Shown here: positions 7,808 through 17,214 of the stretch, piece by piece
Layout: every line of letters starts with the position of its first letter
How positions within the stretch are numbered: position 1 is the first letter of the stretch
Source: Nostoc sp. JL33
Lineage (GTDB): Bacteria > Cyanobacteriota > Cyanobacteriia > Cyanobacteriales > Nostocaceae
Direction: 5' to 3'
Assembly: GCF_017114985.1 (NCBI RefSeq)
Contig: NZ_JABXKP010000064.1
Location: 216,859 to 280,858, forward strand
Length of the DNA stretch: 64,000 nucleotides
Made by a program: the position numbers and the translations under genes
Notes under the pieces: model-generated
What the model was told of the DNA's origin: nothing
What the model saw: only the letters and a program-made list of their open reading frames with translations
The model's database searches: none

Positions 7808-10003
7808 ATGAAGAAGCATCACTTTAGCATATCTAAAATCCCCCTACAGATGGTTCTGATTATTCCCTTTGTGTTACAAATATTTGGAGCGGTGGGTTTA
7901 GTAGGTTATTTGTCATTTAAGAATGGACAGAAAGCCGTCAACGACTTGGCAGAACAGTTGATGGCTCGAACTAGCAATATAGTAGATCAACATTTAAATT
8001 CTTATCTATCTATTCCCCAGAAAGTGAGCCAGATTAATGCTGATGCCATTCAGATGGGGTTATTAGATGTGCGTAATCGCAAAACGGTGGGCAAGTATTT
8101 CTGGAAACAAATGCAGGTCTATGACTTGAGCTATATCGGCATCGGACTGACCACAGGTGAGGGAGTAGGAGCCGCCCGTTACGATGGCAAAACCGTCACG
8201 ATCGATGATTGGGGTTCTAAGCCTCCGAAAAATTGGTTCACCTATGCCACAGATAAGCAAGGCAATCGTACCAGTGTCATTGCTACTTTGGATTGGAACA
8301 ACTTCAAGGAACCCTGGTACACAGAACCCGTGAAAGCGGGAAGACCTATCTGGTCACGTATCGTCACTATCAATTATCAGTATCCATACATTGCTGCCTC
8401 CGCAGCTCGCCCCATTTATGACGCGCAAAATCACTTACTAGGGATGATCAGCGCAGATATCCATCTGTTGAAACTGAGTGAGTTTTTACGGAGTTTGGAT
8501 ATCAGCCGCTCTGGACAGGTTTTCATTGTAGAGCGGAATGGGATGCTGATAGCGAACTCTAGCACGCAGCAGCCTTTTACCGTGGTCAAGGAAGATATTC
8601 GACGCATAAAAGCCACCGACAGTCCTGATCCTTCAGTTCAGGCCATTGCCAAACAAATTCAGCAAACCTTCAATGGTTTTGAGTCCATCACCGAATCCAA
8701 AAAACTGCAACTGAATTGGCAAGGCGAACCAAATTTTGTCAATGTCATCCCCTGGCGTGACAAATATGGACTGGATTGGCTAGTAGTGGTTAGTGTGCCG
8801 GAACACGCTTTTATGGGACAAATCAACGCCAACACCCACACTACCATTTTGCTCTGTCTCGGAGCATTGGTTGTGGCAACCCTCATGGGCTATTTAACCT
8901 CCCACTGGATTACACAGCCGATTCTGCAAATTAACCGAGCAAGTCAGGCAATGGCATTAGGCAATTTAGACCAAACCTTGGATATCAAAAATATCCAGGA
9001 ACTCAATGTACTTGCCCACTCCTTTAATCACATGGCAGGGCAATTGCGCGAATCTTTTTCAGCGTTGGAAAACAGTAAGACAGAGTTAGAAGACAAGGTA
9101 GAAGAACGCACCGCCGAACTCAAAACCGCCTTGGATGAATTGCAGCACAGCCAAGCACAAGTGATTCAAAGTGAAAAAATGTCTAGTCTAGGTCAACTGG
9201 TGGCAGGCGTAGCCCATGAAATCAACAACCCGGTGAACTTTATCCACGGCAATATTACCTACCTGAACGAATACACTCAAGATTTGCTCAGGATGATCCA
9301 CCTTTACCAACAACGTCATCCCAGCAATGATCCAGAGGTGCAAGCGCTAGCTGAGGAAATCGATTTGGAGTTTTTAATCGAGGATTTACAGAAAATGCTA
9401 GCTTCTATGAAAATGGGGACTGATCGGATTCGGAACATTGTGCTATCACTGCGGAACTTTTCTCGTATGGATGAAGCAGAATTCAAAGCAGTTGACCTTC
9501 ATGAAGGAATTGAAAGTACGCTGTTGATTTTGCAACACCGTCTGAAAGACAAACCAGAATGTCCAGCAATTGTAGTAATTCGGGATTATGGCAAGTTGCC
9601 CGAAGTAGAATGCTATCCCGGACAACTCAATCAAGTATTGATGAATGTTCTGGTGAATGCGATCGATGCTTTAGACGAAATAAATGCCAATCGCAGCTAT
9701 CAGGAAATAGAGGCAAACCCTAGCCAGATTAGCATCCGCACCTCAATCAGCAATTCGCAGTTGGTGGAAATTGCGATCGCTGATAATGCCGGGGGAATGT
9801 CAGAAGAGGTTAAAAATCGGATCTTCAATCCTTTCTTCACCACCAAAGCTGTAGGCAAAGGAACCGGCATGGGCATGGCAATCAGCTATCAAATTATCAC
9901 CGAAAAACATGGTGGCAAACTGGAATGTTTTTCTACTCTTGGTCAAGGAAGTGAGTTTATCATTCAATTACCTACCCAGCAGCAAGTTTCTATAGCAGTC
10001 TAA
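7808..10003 (+). CDS. Sensor histidine kinase (dCache-HAMP-HisKA-HATPase)
   Basis: 731 residues. A membrane helix at about 13-35 is followed by a large extracytoplasmic dCache-like sensor (about 40-340), a second helix (about 345-365), a HAMP linker (ITQPILQINRASQAMALGNLDQTL), a coiled coil (LENSKTELEDKVEERTAEL) and the kinase core. The phospho-acceptor is His470 in GVAHEINNP. The ATP-binding lid shows the N box (VLMNVLVNAIDAL), the G1 box (DNAGGM) and the G2 box (GKGTGMGM). It should autophosphorylate in response to a periplasmic small molecule. No response regulator lies next to it, so it is an orphan kinase of unknown target. Confidence 0.88.
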   Translation: MKKHHFSISKIPLQMVLIIPFVLQIFGAVGLVGYLSFKNGQKAVNDLAEQLMARTSNIVDQHLNSYLSIPQKVSQINADAIQMGLLDVRNRKTVGKYFWKQMQVYDLSYIGIGLTTGEGVGAARYDGKTVTIDDWGSKPPKNWFTYATDKQGNRTSVIATLDWNNFKEPWYTEPVKAGRPIWSRIVTINYQYPYIAASAARPIYDAQNHLLGMISADIHLLKLSEFLRSLDISRSGQVFIVERNGMLIANSSTQQPFTVVKEDIRRIKATDSPDPSVQAIAKQIQQTFNGFESITESKKLQLNWQGEPNFVNVIPWRDKYGLDWLVVVSVPEHAFMGQINANTHTTILLCLGALVVATLMGYLTSHWITQPILQINRASQAMALGNLDQTLDIKNIQELNVLAHSFNHMAGQLRESFSALENSKTELEDKVEERTAELKTALDELQHSQAQVIQSEKMSSLGQLVAGVAHEINNPVNFIHGNITYLNEYTQDLLRMIHLYQQRHPSNDPEVQALAEEIDLEFLIEDLQKMLASMKMGTDRIRNIVLSLRNFSRMDEAEFKAVDLHEGIESTLLILQHRLKDKPECPAIVVIRDYGKLPEVECYPGQLNQVLMNVLVNAIDALDEINANRSYQEIEANPSQISIRTSISNSQLVEIAIADNAGGMSEEVKNRIFNPFFTTKAVGKGTGMGMAISYQIITEKHGGKLECFSTLGQGSEFIIQLPTQQQVSIAV

Positions 10004-10142
10004 GTCAAATACACCATGCTTACACTGTCTTTTTAAGTTTTCGAGAAATTTATATTTTTGAAGTCCCTCATTTTGCATTAATCTCTAAAATTAAAATGCT
10101 TTAGCATATTTGCTCTAGTCATGGAGGGAGGAAACTTAAACA

Positions 10143-10871
10143 GTGGATATTTTAGATTTATTTTATAAGGGCGGGCCAGCGATGTGGCCTTTGCTTGTTC
10201 TCTCGATTCTGTCTTTGAGTGTGATTTTCGAGCGTTTGTGGTTCTGGTTGCGAATGTTGACTCAGGAAAAGCAAATAGTCGATCGCATCCTGGATGCTGC
10301 TCAAGATAATTGGGAAGTCGCTGCGGACATTGCTAGACTTGCAAGCCATCAGCCTATCGGGCGTTTTCTCTACGCCCCCTTACGCTTTCCAAAAACTGAC
10401 GCAGAAACCTTTCGACTAGCATTAGAGTCCACGGCGGAAGATGAATTAGCTGGGATGCGGCGGGGCGAAAAACTTTTAGAAGCCGTGATAGCCCTAGCGC
10501 CACTGCTGGGATTGTTGGGCACGGTTTTGGGTTTGATCCGCGCTTTGCGATCAATTAGGATTGGCGATTTGGGAACTGAATCTACAGCTGGGGTGACAAC
10601 TGGTATTGGTGAATCACTGATTGCTACGGCAACAGGGCTAATAGTTGCGATCATTAGTTTGGTATTTTACCGCCTATTTCAAAGTTTTTTAGTCAACCAA
10701 GTCAAAATTTTTCGGAAGGCAGGGAATGAGATGGAATTACTCTACCGCCAGTCCCCGCCTGATTTTAGTAATAGAACATCAGCAATTGTGCCAGAAAATT
10801 TCACTCCACCCCGCAAGCCAGAAAAGACTAGGTTTCCTGAACCTCCTGAACCCCCGAATACACCTAATTAA
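10143..10871 (+). CDS. exbB: MotA/TolQ/ExbB proton channel family protein
   Basis: 242 residues from a GTG at 10143, behind a GGAGGAAAC ribosome-binding site. Three membrane helices are visible (about 13-35, 115-137 and 155-178), the last two around [16 protein letters not shown] and the [18 protein letters not shown] signature of the family. With ExbD it forms a proton-driven motor that energises outer-membrane TonB-dependent transport or related work. The C-terminus is proline-rich ([18 protein letters not shown]). exbD follows after about 40 bp, so the pair is an operon. No tonB gene is in the window. ExbB versus TolQ cannot be settled from sequence alone. Confidence 0.88.
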   Translation: MDILDLFYKGGPAMWPLLVLSILSLSVIFERLWFWLRMLTQEKQIVDRILDAAQDNWEVAADIARLASHQPIGRFLYAPLRFPKTDAETFRLALESTAEDELAGMRRGEKLLEAVIALAPLLGLLGTVLGLIRALRSIRIGDLGTESTAGVTTGIGESLIATATGLIVAIISLVFYRLFQSFLVNQVKIFRKAGNEMELLYRQSPPDFSNRTSAIVPENFTPPRKPEKTRFPEPPEPPNTPN

Positions 10872-10914
10872 TAGTTAAGAATTCAATCCTCGAATCAGGC
10901 GTTAGAGTGAGACG

Positions 10915-11598
10915 ATGAAAGTTAATCTACATACTCCAATTGAAGAAGTCCAAGTTCAAATCATTCCTTTAATTGATGTTGTTTTTTGTATCCTGACGTT
11001 TTTTTTATTAGCGGCTTTACAATTTACGCGGCAACAGGCAATAAATGTTGATTTGCCCAAAGCCAGCGCCAGTTCAGTATCTGGAATTACATCACAGAGT
11101 GGAAGTCTGATTGTAAGTATCGATGCCGTTGGTAATACTTACATAGAAAAACAGCCTGTAAAACGGGAGGATTTGCGACAGAGGTTAAAACAGTATCTCC
11201 AACAAAATCCCAGTGCTGTTATTGTGCTGAATGCTTCGCGGACAGCAACTTACAATGATGTGATTGAGACATTGGACTTGCTACGGCAAGTAGGGGGCGA
11301 TCGCGTTTCTTTGGGAATTATTCCTGGCCCGTCTCAACCACCCACAAACTCACTCAAGGAGCCTGCTGTTCCGTCATTCCCAATCAATCCTGGTGCAGCA
11401 CCAGTTCCAGGCATCAATCCTGAAGGGAATCTTACCCCTAATTTTCCCTTAGCACCTAATTCCGTACCCTTGCCCACGGTAACTGGTCAACCTCCAACTG
11501 GGCAAGGCATCAGTCCGATCAATCCTGGTATTTCCAACCCACCAGCATCCCCAGCCCCTGGAGCACCCAAAAACACCCAACCTACTCTTAAAAGATGA
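10915..11598 (+). CDS. exbD: ExbD/TolR biopolymer transport protein
   Basis: 227 residues. A short cytoplasmic N-terminus leads to one membrane helix, IIPLIDVVFCILTFFLLAAL, with the conserved Asp of the proton path (PLIDVVF, about residue 21). A periplasmic ExbD/TolR domain follows to about 140 (VSIDAVGNTYIEKQPV, SRTATYNDVIETLDLLRQVG). The last 85 residues are a proline-, asparagine- and glycine-rich tail, much longer than in E. coli ExbD; it may span the cell wall. It is translated with exbB. Confidence 0.88.
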   Translation: MKVNLHTPIEEVQVQIIPLIDVVFCILTFFLLAALQFTRQQAINVDLPKASASSVSGITSQSGSLIVSIDAVGNTYIEKQPVKREDLRQRLKQYLQQNPSAVIVLNASRTATYNDVIETLDLLRQVGGDRVSLGIIPGPSQPPTNSLKEPAVPSFPINPGAAPVPGINPEGNLTPNFPLAPNSVPLPTVTGQPPTGQGISPINPGISNPPASPAPGAPKNTQPTLKR

Positions 11599-11600
11599 GA

Positions 11601-11731
11601 TAAGTAAGTCGGCGCAATTAAAGCTAACTAGTGGGGGCTGTCATTTGTCCTTTGTCATTGGTCATTGATAAGGCTTTTAAGCCTATTTACGTTTCGTAAC
11701 ATAATTTGGTTTATTTCCACCGACTTACTTA
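11601..11731. mobile_element. Small inverted-repeat element (MITE-like), TAAGTAxxTCGG family
   Basis: It has perfect 12-bp terminal inverted repeats TAAGTAAGTCGG / CCGACTTACTTA, with partial matching further in (AATTAAA / AAATAAA). The element is 131 bp with no coding capacity. A relative with similar termini lies at 50228-50402. Confidence 0.6.
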
Positions 11732-11732
11732 G

Positions 11733-11947
11733 CCCTCTTTTGTCACTTTTGGCAGAAAATAATCTGTAACTCTTGCCCAGACAGGATTTTACCTATAGAG
11801 CTTTGTTTGGAGGTTTCTATTAGTTTGCGATGCCTTCTCTGCGAGACGCTACGCGAACGGCGGGCGCAGCCATCGCTAATCTTCTCAGGAAATCTAGGTT
11901 TGATCATTTAGCCTCAATTTTTATTTCCCCAGAGTGACAAAAGAGGG
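11733..11947. mobile_element. MITE-like element, CCCTCTTTTGTCACT termini, TTAG duplication
   Basis: This 215-bp element has 15-bp perfect terminal inverted repeats CCCTCTTTTGTCACT / AGTGACAAAAGAGGG. It is flanked on both sides by TTAG (11729-11732 and 11948-11951), a likely 4-bp target-site duplication. It contains a dispersed GC-rich repeat (about 11827-11877, GCGATGCC...AGCCATCGC). There is no transposase gene inside. Confidence 0.65.
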
Positions 11948-11951
11948 TTAG

Positions 11952-12200
11952 GGCATGGCGCATGGGGCAGGGAGAAGGGTGCAGAGGAGAGGAATTAGGA
12001 ATTTTCCCCCTGTTCCCTCATCCCCCTCATCCCCACTCCCCTGAAGCTTTTTCCCAATCCTAAAGATATCTAAAATAAAATTCGGTTAGCAAGCAAATTT
12101 CTGCTAATTTACAAATAATTGGTTGAGCTTTAAAGATTTTTTCACCGATAAACTGAAGTAATTTATCACCAATTGCCATTCACGTTTCAGGGATTGTGGC
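11952..12200. other. Intergenic with G-rich short repeats
   Basis: It holds G-rich and CCCTCATCCCC-type low-complexity repeats typical of Nostocales intergenic DNA, and then the upstream region of the 4-TM protein gene. No gene is seen. Confidence 0.4.
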
Positions 12201-12563
12201 ATGAATATCGTTACGCTTTTAATTGTTTGGTTAGTAACAGCTATCAGCCTGTTGATAATTAGTAAATTACCTTTGGGAGTTGAAATTGACACTCCAGGTA
12301 AAGCCTTCCTTTCTGCCGCAGTGCTTGGTATAGTGACGGCAATAGTCAGACCGATTTTAAGCCTCGTTTTTGCAGTACCAAATTTACTCACATTGGACTT
12401 ATTATCCAGCATTTTCACATTTATGATTGCCGTGGTTTGTTTTAGTATTGCTGCTTGGTTAGTAGAGGGATTTCGCTTGCGTTACGGTATTTGGAGTGCT
12501 GTTATTGGGGCATTTGCGCTGACTATAATTAACAGCTTAATCTACAAATTATTGGGCGTATAA
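12201..12563 (+). CDS. Phage holin family 4 superfamily IV-type membrane protein
   Basis: 120 residues forming four membrane helices (about 4-22, 32-52, 58-84 and 90-118). The pattern PLGVEIDTPGKAFLSAAVLGIVTAIVRPIL matches the PF04020 family (mycobacterial four-TM 'phage holin'), in which GxxxAxxLGLxNxxxxPxL is typical. Despite the family name these are common chromosomal membrane proteins and no prophage genes are nearby; the function is unknown. The gene is convergent with thf1, and a TTAGGAG inverted-repeat stretch separates their 3' ends. Confidence 0.75.
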   Translation: MNIVTLLIVWLVTAISLLIISKLPLGVEIDTPGKAFLSAAVLGIVTAIVRPILSLVFAVPNLLTLDLLSSIFTFMIAVVCFSIAAWLVEGFRLRYGIWSAVIGAFALTIINSLIYKLLGV

Positions 12564-12638
12564 AGTTAAGAGTTAGGAGTTAGGAGTTATTAACAATTCC
12601 TCACTCATAACTCCTAACTGATCACTCTCATCTCCTAA
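12564..12638. repeat. Inverted TTAGGAG repeat between convergent genes
   Basis: TTAGGAGTTAGGAGTTAT on the left faces ATAACTCCTAACT on the right, allowing a hairpin between two convergent 3' ends. This is the short tandem repeat family found throughout Nostoc genomes. It may serve as a two-way terminator, which is inferred. Confidence 0.55.
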
Positions 12639-13346
12639 CTATTCGTTGGAACTTGGGGGAGCAACTGGGGTAGTTGATTGTTGTTTACGTTGCTCACGTT
12701 TTTTGCGATCAGCTGAGAGTATATCTGCCATCACCACCAGTGCTTGCGCCATTTTGTCTAGGTTAGAACGGTATAGCTCCAAATCCTTGTTCAGTTTCTC
12801 ATCTAAGAGGTGCAAGCCAGCAGCGATCGCTTTCAGCGCCTCAGTGAGTTGCTTTTCGTCTTTAACCAATTGCGGATCTGACTGTTCTAATAACGAAAAT
12901 ACACCAATTGCAAACAAACGGTTGTATTTAAAGTTAGGATTGTTGGCGATCGCTTGCAGGTTTGCTTGCAAGTCAGCATCTCGATCTAAGTGAGTAGTTT
13001 GACTTAGCCACGCAATTAAATCTTTAACTGGCAAACCTTTAGCTACAGTTTGCAATCTTTCGGCATCCTGTCGATAGCGTTGCGGATCTTTTTCTATAGC
13101 CCGACATAGGGCGTTAAAAATTGATTCTTGATCACGTTCTGGTTGATAGCCTTCCATGAAGCGGTCAAAGGTAGTGACGACGCCCAAGGCATAAATTGGA
13201 TTGTAGCTAAAATCGATATTTACTGACAGTAGATGCATTTCCACCATCAATTCTTCTACTACCCGACGATAAATAGTGTTAATCGGACGGGTGTGAAGAT
13301 TGTAGAAAGTTCGCTTTGTATCAGAGACAGTACGGACGTTATTCAC
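12639..13346 (-). CDS. thf1: Photosystem II biogenesis/thylakoid formation protein Thf1 (Psb29)
   Basis: 235 residues from a GTG at 13346, giving NNVRTVSDTKRTFYNLHTRP, which is strongly conserved at the start of cyanobacterial Psb29. The helical core continues with PINTIYRRVVEELMVEMHLL and FMEGYQPERDQESIFNALC. The C-terminus is a charged coiled coil (LNKDLELYRSNLDKMAQAL, then KKREQRKQQ). Thf1/Psb29 is involved in photosystem II repair and stabilises FtsH protease complexes at the thylakoid. Length agrees with the family. Finding it supports a photosynthetic host. Confidence 0.92.
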   Translation of the reverse strand: MNNVRTVSDTKRTFYNLHTRPINTIYRRVVEELMVEMHLLSVNIDFSYNPIYALGVVTTFDRFMEGYQPERDQESIFNALCRAIEKDPQRYRQDAERLQTVAKGLPVKDLIAWLSQTTHLDRDADLQANLQAIANNPNFKYNRLFAIGVFSLLEQSDPQLVKDEKQLTEALKAIAAGLHLLDEKLNKDLELYRSNLDKMAQALVVMADILSADRKKREQRKQQSTTPVAPPSSNE

Positions 13347-13555
13347 AAAGAAAAAGAAAATGTTAAGGGCGACGTATCTTTATTTTCTCGCTTAAAGGCT
13401 AGTTTGCCAAGTTAAGCTTTTAGCTGGTGACGGTTTCATTTACAATATAGACAAATCACAAGTACTTTATAAGCTGGTAGCCACAGGGGATAACACCCTT
13501 TTCCTTAAAAAACTACCCAAAAATTATTATCCTTAATGATTCGTTTATCGCATTT

Positions 13556-14158
13556 ATGAACTTCTCGCCACAATTAATTGCTTTAGGTGAGTACCTAGCT
13601 GGTGAATTTGATAATCGGGAACAAGCCATAGCAGAGCCAGTTTGGTATGTCCACCTTTGCCTGTGGCAAAGACCAGTTAATCTGTTCACAGAAGATAGCA
13701 TCACCCTGTTTGCGGAACAGGCTAACGTTATTAACCTAGATCAACCTTACCGCCAGCGAATTATGCGGTTGCGTCAGGGGAGCAATGACACATCTCTGGA
13801 AGTACAATACTACATGCCTCAAGATCCAGGTGCATTAATAGGCGCAGGCAATAACCCTGCTCTACTTAACACACTGACAGCCGAACAATTAGATTTACTA
13901 CCAGGTTGTATCCTAACAGTTACTCAAGAAACACTAGCTCGCGATCGCTATCAGTTTACCGCTACCCCACTACCAGAAACTCCTTGCAGCTTTACTTATC
14001 TTGGTAATAGTATCTATGTTTCCTTGGGATTTGAAGCCACTGCGGCAGAATTTCACAGCTACGACAAAGGAATTGATCCAGCAACTGGAAAAGCAACTTG
14101 GGGAGCGATTATGGGGCCTTATCGCTACACCAAGCGAAATCAGTATTTAATAACATAA
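13556..14158 (+). CDS. CpcT/CpeT-family phycobilin (chromophore) lyase
   Basis: 200 residues, the usual size of the CpcT/CpeT family. Visible are LGEYLAGEFDNREQAIAEPVWYVHLCLWQRPV at the start, the NLDQPYRQRIMRL block and CSFTYLGNSIYVSLGFEATAAEFHSYDKG near the end. Family members attach phycocyanobilin or phycoerythrobilin to the Cys-153-type site of phycobiliprotein beta subunits. Nostoc has several paralogues, and this one resembles the second-type CpcT/CpeT more than CpcT1 as I remember them, so the exact substrate is not assigned. It is convergent with the STAS gene. Confidence 0.85.
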   Translation: MNFSPQLIALGEYLAGEFDNREQAIAEPVWYVHLCLWQRPVNLFTEDSITLFAEQANVINLDQPYRQRIMRLRQGSNDTSLEVQYYMPQDPGALIGAGNNPALLNTLTAEQLDLLPGCILTVTQETLARDRYQFTATPLPETPCSFTYLGNSIYVSLGFEATAAEFHSYDKGIDPATGKATWGAIMGPYRYTKRNQYLIT

Positions 14159-14228
14159 ACTTTTGAGTCATCAGTTATGAGTTATGAATTTTGAATTAAT
14201 TCCTCACTCTTAACTTTTAACTCTTTTC

Positions 14229-14597
14229 TTAGCTGGCGATGCTACGAGGTACACCTTCTAAAGCTTCCTCTTCCGTTTCAAAGATTTCAAAAACAGTATC
14301 CATCATCGTCACTTCAAACACGAGTTTGGCTTCTGGATGTACATTGGAGATGCGAAAACTGCCCTTGACTTTATCAGCATCACGCATCCCAGCTACCAAA
14401 GACGTAAGACCGGAACTATCAATAAAATTTACCAGAGCCAGATTTACAACTACATGGCGGCTGAGTTTGGAAATACACTCCTGTAACTTCAGGCGAAATT
14501 GCCAAGCAGTGGTAATGTCTAGACGACCTGCTGGTGTCAGGACAATAACGGTGTTTCCATCTTGGGTTGTATAACTTTTTTGGTCTATGTGAATCAC
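14229..14597 (-). CDS. STAS-domain protein (anti-sigma factor antagonist type)
   Basis: 122 residues that make a single STAS domain: VIVLTPAGRLDITTAWQFRLKLQE, VNLALVNFIDSSGLTSLVAGM and FRISNVHPEAKLVFEVTMMDTVFEIF. The DSSG motif (about residues 67-70) holds the serine that is phosphorylated in SpoIIAA/RsbV antagonists. It should act in a partner-switching pathway with an RsbW-like kinase, but none is adjacent, so the partner is unknown. Confidence 0.88.
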   Translation of the reverse strand: MIHIDQKSYTTQDGNTVIVLTPAGRLDITTAWQFRLKLQECISKLSRHVVVNLALVNFIDSSGLTSLVAGMRDADKVKGSFRISNVHPEAKLVFEVTMMDTVFEIFETEEEALEGVPRSIAS

Positions 14598-14758
14598 TAA
14601 AGCCCTCCCCGTGGCATTACTTTTAAGATTAACTAGTTACAGAATTTTCTAATGCTGTCACTTGAGATTAACAAGCTATAGCTATAATTGTCACCTTTTT
14701 CTCTTAAGTGCTTACCTTTAGTAGTTTAACTTACCAAATTAGTGCTGAGTAGCAATTT

Positions 14759-14870
14759 TTAATGGGGAGTGGGGAGTGGGGAGTGGGGAGTGGGGAGTGG
14801 GGAGTGGGAAGTGGGGAGTGGGGAGTGGGGAGATGGGGGAGATGAGGGAGATGAGGGAGAAATAAATCCT
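14759..14870. repeat. GGGGAGT heptamer tandem array
   Basis: About ten consecutive GGGGAGT heptamers (one or two changed to GGGAAGT) are followed by GGGGAGATGAGGGAG repeats. The same family recurs at 18330-18415 and 35390-35470. It is non-coding low-complexity DNA. Short TTAACTCC-type repeats follow to 14940. Confidence 0.85.
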
Positions 14871-14902
14871 AACTCCTAACTCCAAACTCCTAACTCCTGT
14901 AC

Positions 14903-14922
14903 AGACGCGATTAATCGCGTCT
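14903..14922. repeat. Perfect 20-bp palindrome AGACGCGATTAATCGCGTCT
   Basis: This is a self-complementary 20-mer. An identical copy is at 35416-35435, and related versions (AGACGCGATAAATCGCCGTCT) make up the inner arms of the element at 28927-29062. It is a dispersed palindrome of unknown role. Confidence 0.7.
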
Positions 14923-14943
14923 CTCCAAACTCCTAACTCAGCA

Positions 14944-15987
14944 CTATTGAGGTGGTGTCCAGTTAACCCAATCTTGGGGCTTGAGGAAGGTTTCATATAA
15001 CTCGGCTTCAGGGGAATTGGGTTCCGGTTGATAGCCGTATTCCCAGCGCACTAAGGGAGGTAGGGACATGAGAATTGATTCGGTGCGTCCGTTGGTTTGC
15101 AGACCAAAAATAGTACCTCGGTCATAAACCAAGTTAAATTCTACATACCGTCCGCGGCGGTAGAGTTGAAAATTCCGTTGGCGATCGCCATATTCTATCC
15201 CATGTCGCCGTTCTACAATTGGTACGTAAGCTGGTAAAAATGCTTTACCACAGTCTTGCACAAAGGCAAACAAATCTTCCCAACTGCGGGTTGCTGGTGT
15301 TCCCACCTGGTTGCTATAAATAGCCGCTTCCCCATTGGGATTTGGCCCGCGATATAAAGCACCCTGGCCATCTTGGTAATCAAAAAACAGACCACCTACA
15401 CCCCGTGTCTCATCACGATGCTTGAGGTAAAAATATTCATCACACCACTGCTTAAACACTGCGTAATACTCTGGGTGGTGTTTGTCACAAGCCTGTTTTA
15501 ACGTTTTGTGTAAATGTGCCGCATCTTCAGCAAAGGGGTAATAAGGTGTCAAGTCAAGACCACCACCAAACCACCACACTGGCCCCGCTTCAAAGTAGCG
15601 ATAATTTAGATGAACTGTCGGCACGTAAGGATTGCGAGGATGTAATACCATTGAAGTGCCCGTGGCATAAAAGCCATGCCCTGCTGCTTCAGGGCGCTGG
15701 GTTAAAATTGAGGGGGGTAAATGCTCTCCCCAAACTTCGGAAAAACCTACACCTGCTTGTTCAAAGATTGCACCATCACGGAGAATACGCGATCGCCCTC
15801 CGCCTCCTTCTGGGCGTTCCCAACTATCTTCGATAAACTTGCCCACACCATCCAGGTTTTCCAGCCCTTGACTAATTTGGTCTTGTAACTGTTGCAAAAA
15901 CTGACGGACTCTAGTCTGAGCGTCAGCTGCTGGCAAAGACTTAGATGATTCTGCTGCTACAGTTGGTGTTTGCGAGTTGGTCAACAT
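14944..15987 (-). CDS. hemF: Coproporphyrinogen III oxidase, oxygen-dependent
   Basis: 347 residues, typical for cyanobacterial HemF. The core is unmistakable: [56 protein letters not shown], and [35 protein letters not shown]. The enzyme oxidatively decarboxylates coproporphyrinogen III to protoporphyrinogen IX with O2, in the heme and chlorophyll pathway of the cytosol. The first 25 residues are variable. It is monocistronic; its 3' end abuts the GGGGAGT array. Confidence 0.95.
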   Translation of the reverse strand: MLTNSQTPTVAAESSKSLPAADAQTRVRQFLQQLQDQISQGLENLDGVGKFIEDSWERPEGGGGRSRILRDGAIFEQAGVGFSEVWGEHLPPSILTQRPEAAGHGFYATGTSMVLHPRNPYVPTVHLNYRYFEAGPVWWFGGGLDLTPYYPFAEDAAHLHKTLKQACDKHHPEYYAVFKQWCDEYFYLKHRDETRGVGGLFFDYQDGQGALYRGPNPNGEAAIYSNQVGTPATRSWEDLFAFVQDCGKAFLPAYVPIVERRHGIEYGDRQRNFQLYRRGRYVEFNLVYDRGTIFGLQTNGRTESILMSLPPLVRWEYGYQPEPNSPEAELYETFLKPQDWVNWTPPQ

Positions 15988-16441
15988 AGATTCCCGAACC
16001 TAAATTACAATTTTCAGAAAGCCACAAATTTATGATCTTAAAATTTGGGGGAAACACGCGCCAACAATCAAGCTCTATTTGCCCAACCCGCTTTTTTCTT
16101 ACTGGTTAAGCATTTATACGATTGATAGGCATCACTAGAGTTATTTTCCCTCAAATGCGTATACGCTTGTATATTGACTGAGCTTTTTTTGAAATTTTAT
16201 TTTTAACTTGGAATATTTTGGTATAAACACTAGACTTTAGTCGTAACCTTGAAATATCAAGGGTTTGACTACCTTGCTCAAAACTTCTTTGCCATATTGC
16301 TATGTTGGCTGTTGGTGTCTGCGCGGAATCGAGGCTTGCTATGTTTAGGGCATTTCTGAGAAAGTTTTAATTTAGGGGTTGAGCGTAGTTGACCACAATA
16401 CCAGAGTTACCAGAAAGTGTCTAGGGAGGAGGATTAGGAAA
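15988..16441. other. Intergenic between divergent genes hemF and SRPBCC gene
   Basis: This 454-bp region holds promoters for both divergent genes. AT-rich stretches are near 16190-16260. No gene or repeat is recognised. AGGGAGGAGG at 16423-16432 is a strong ribosome-binding site for the ATG at 16442. Confidence 0.4.
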
Positions 16442-16966
16442 ATGCAAGGTTGGTTATCCAAATTCATCCACCGCAAACGTCGTCGGTTTTGCGCTTCTCT
16501 GGTGCGGACGTATCGAGAGATTAGTTCTGCTTCTGTAGATGAACTATGGCAAAAAGTCGCTGATTTAACAGATGTTTCCTGGCATCCGCTACTTAAGAGT
16601 ACTAATGTCCCATACGGATTAGTACCCAAACCAGGATTGATTTATCAGGCTGTAACACGCTTTTCGCCGATTCCCATTCGGATTTTTGTGGAACGCGTCA
16701 ACCATAGAGAGATGCTGACTATCCGAGTGCTGGCGATTCCTGGGATAGAGGAACGGGTGACTTATCAAGTAGAGTCAACCGTTTGTGGTACTTGTCTTTC
16801 TTATTCTGTAACGCTACGGGGTTGGTTATCCCCCCTGATTTGGTCTTTATCCCGTCCTTATGCAAACCGCGTAGCACGGTCTTTAGTAGAGGCAGTAGAA
16901 AAGACGGCATTACCAACGGTATCTGGTAAGAAAAAATCTATTAATGACAGTTGTTTTGATTTTTAG
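16442..16966 (+). CDS. SRPBCC (polyketide cyclase-like) family protein
   Basis: 174 residues. I chose the ATG at 16442 because of the strong AGGGAGGAGG site before it; an upstream in-frame TTG at 16379 lacks one. The pattern DELWQKVADLTDVSWHPLLKSTNVPYG, GLIYQAVTRFSPIPIRIFVERVNHREMLTIRVLAIPGIEERVTYQVE fits a START/SRPBCC lipid-binding fold: helix, strand, then curved sheet. It ends in a short hydrophobic helix, WLSPLIWSLSRPYANRVA. The ligand is unknown. The N-terminus is basic (KFIHRKRRRFC). Confidence 0.6.
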   Translation: MQGWLSKFIHRKRRRFCASLVRTYREISSASVDELWQKVADLTDVSWHPLLKSTNVPYGLVPKPGLIYQAVTRFSPIPIRIFVERVNHREMLTIRVLAIPGIEERVTYQVESTVCGTCLSYSVTLRGWLSPLIWSLSRPYANRVARSLVEAVEKTALPTVSGKKKSINDSCFDF

Positions 16967-17214
16967 GTAGTGAGGAGTGGGGGCTAAGGAGGGAGCAGGA
17001 GGAGCAGGGGGAAATAACCAATGCCCAATGCCTAATACCCAATAACTAATCCCTAAAGAAAGTTAAGATTGTATTAGGTGATAATGCAATTTACTAAGTT
17101 TTATTACGGCAATAACAGTGATAACACTAAGCTGACCTTACTTAAAAAAGTATCCAGTTAATAGCTAAGATGTTCGCCACGAGTGTATTTCTTCATTTTG
17201 AATTTTGAATTTTT

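Noticed and set aside
12201..12563. Prophage holin
   Set aside because: The family name is historical; no phage genes surround it.
14739..14996. Protein ending in PTPHFPLPTPHSPLPTPHSP
   Set aside because: It is a translation of the GGGGAGT array overlapping the hemF 3' end.
17084..17161. 25-codon ORF upstream of mrp (MQFTKFYYGNN...)
   Set aside because: No ribosome-binding site and no resemblance to any known small protein.
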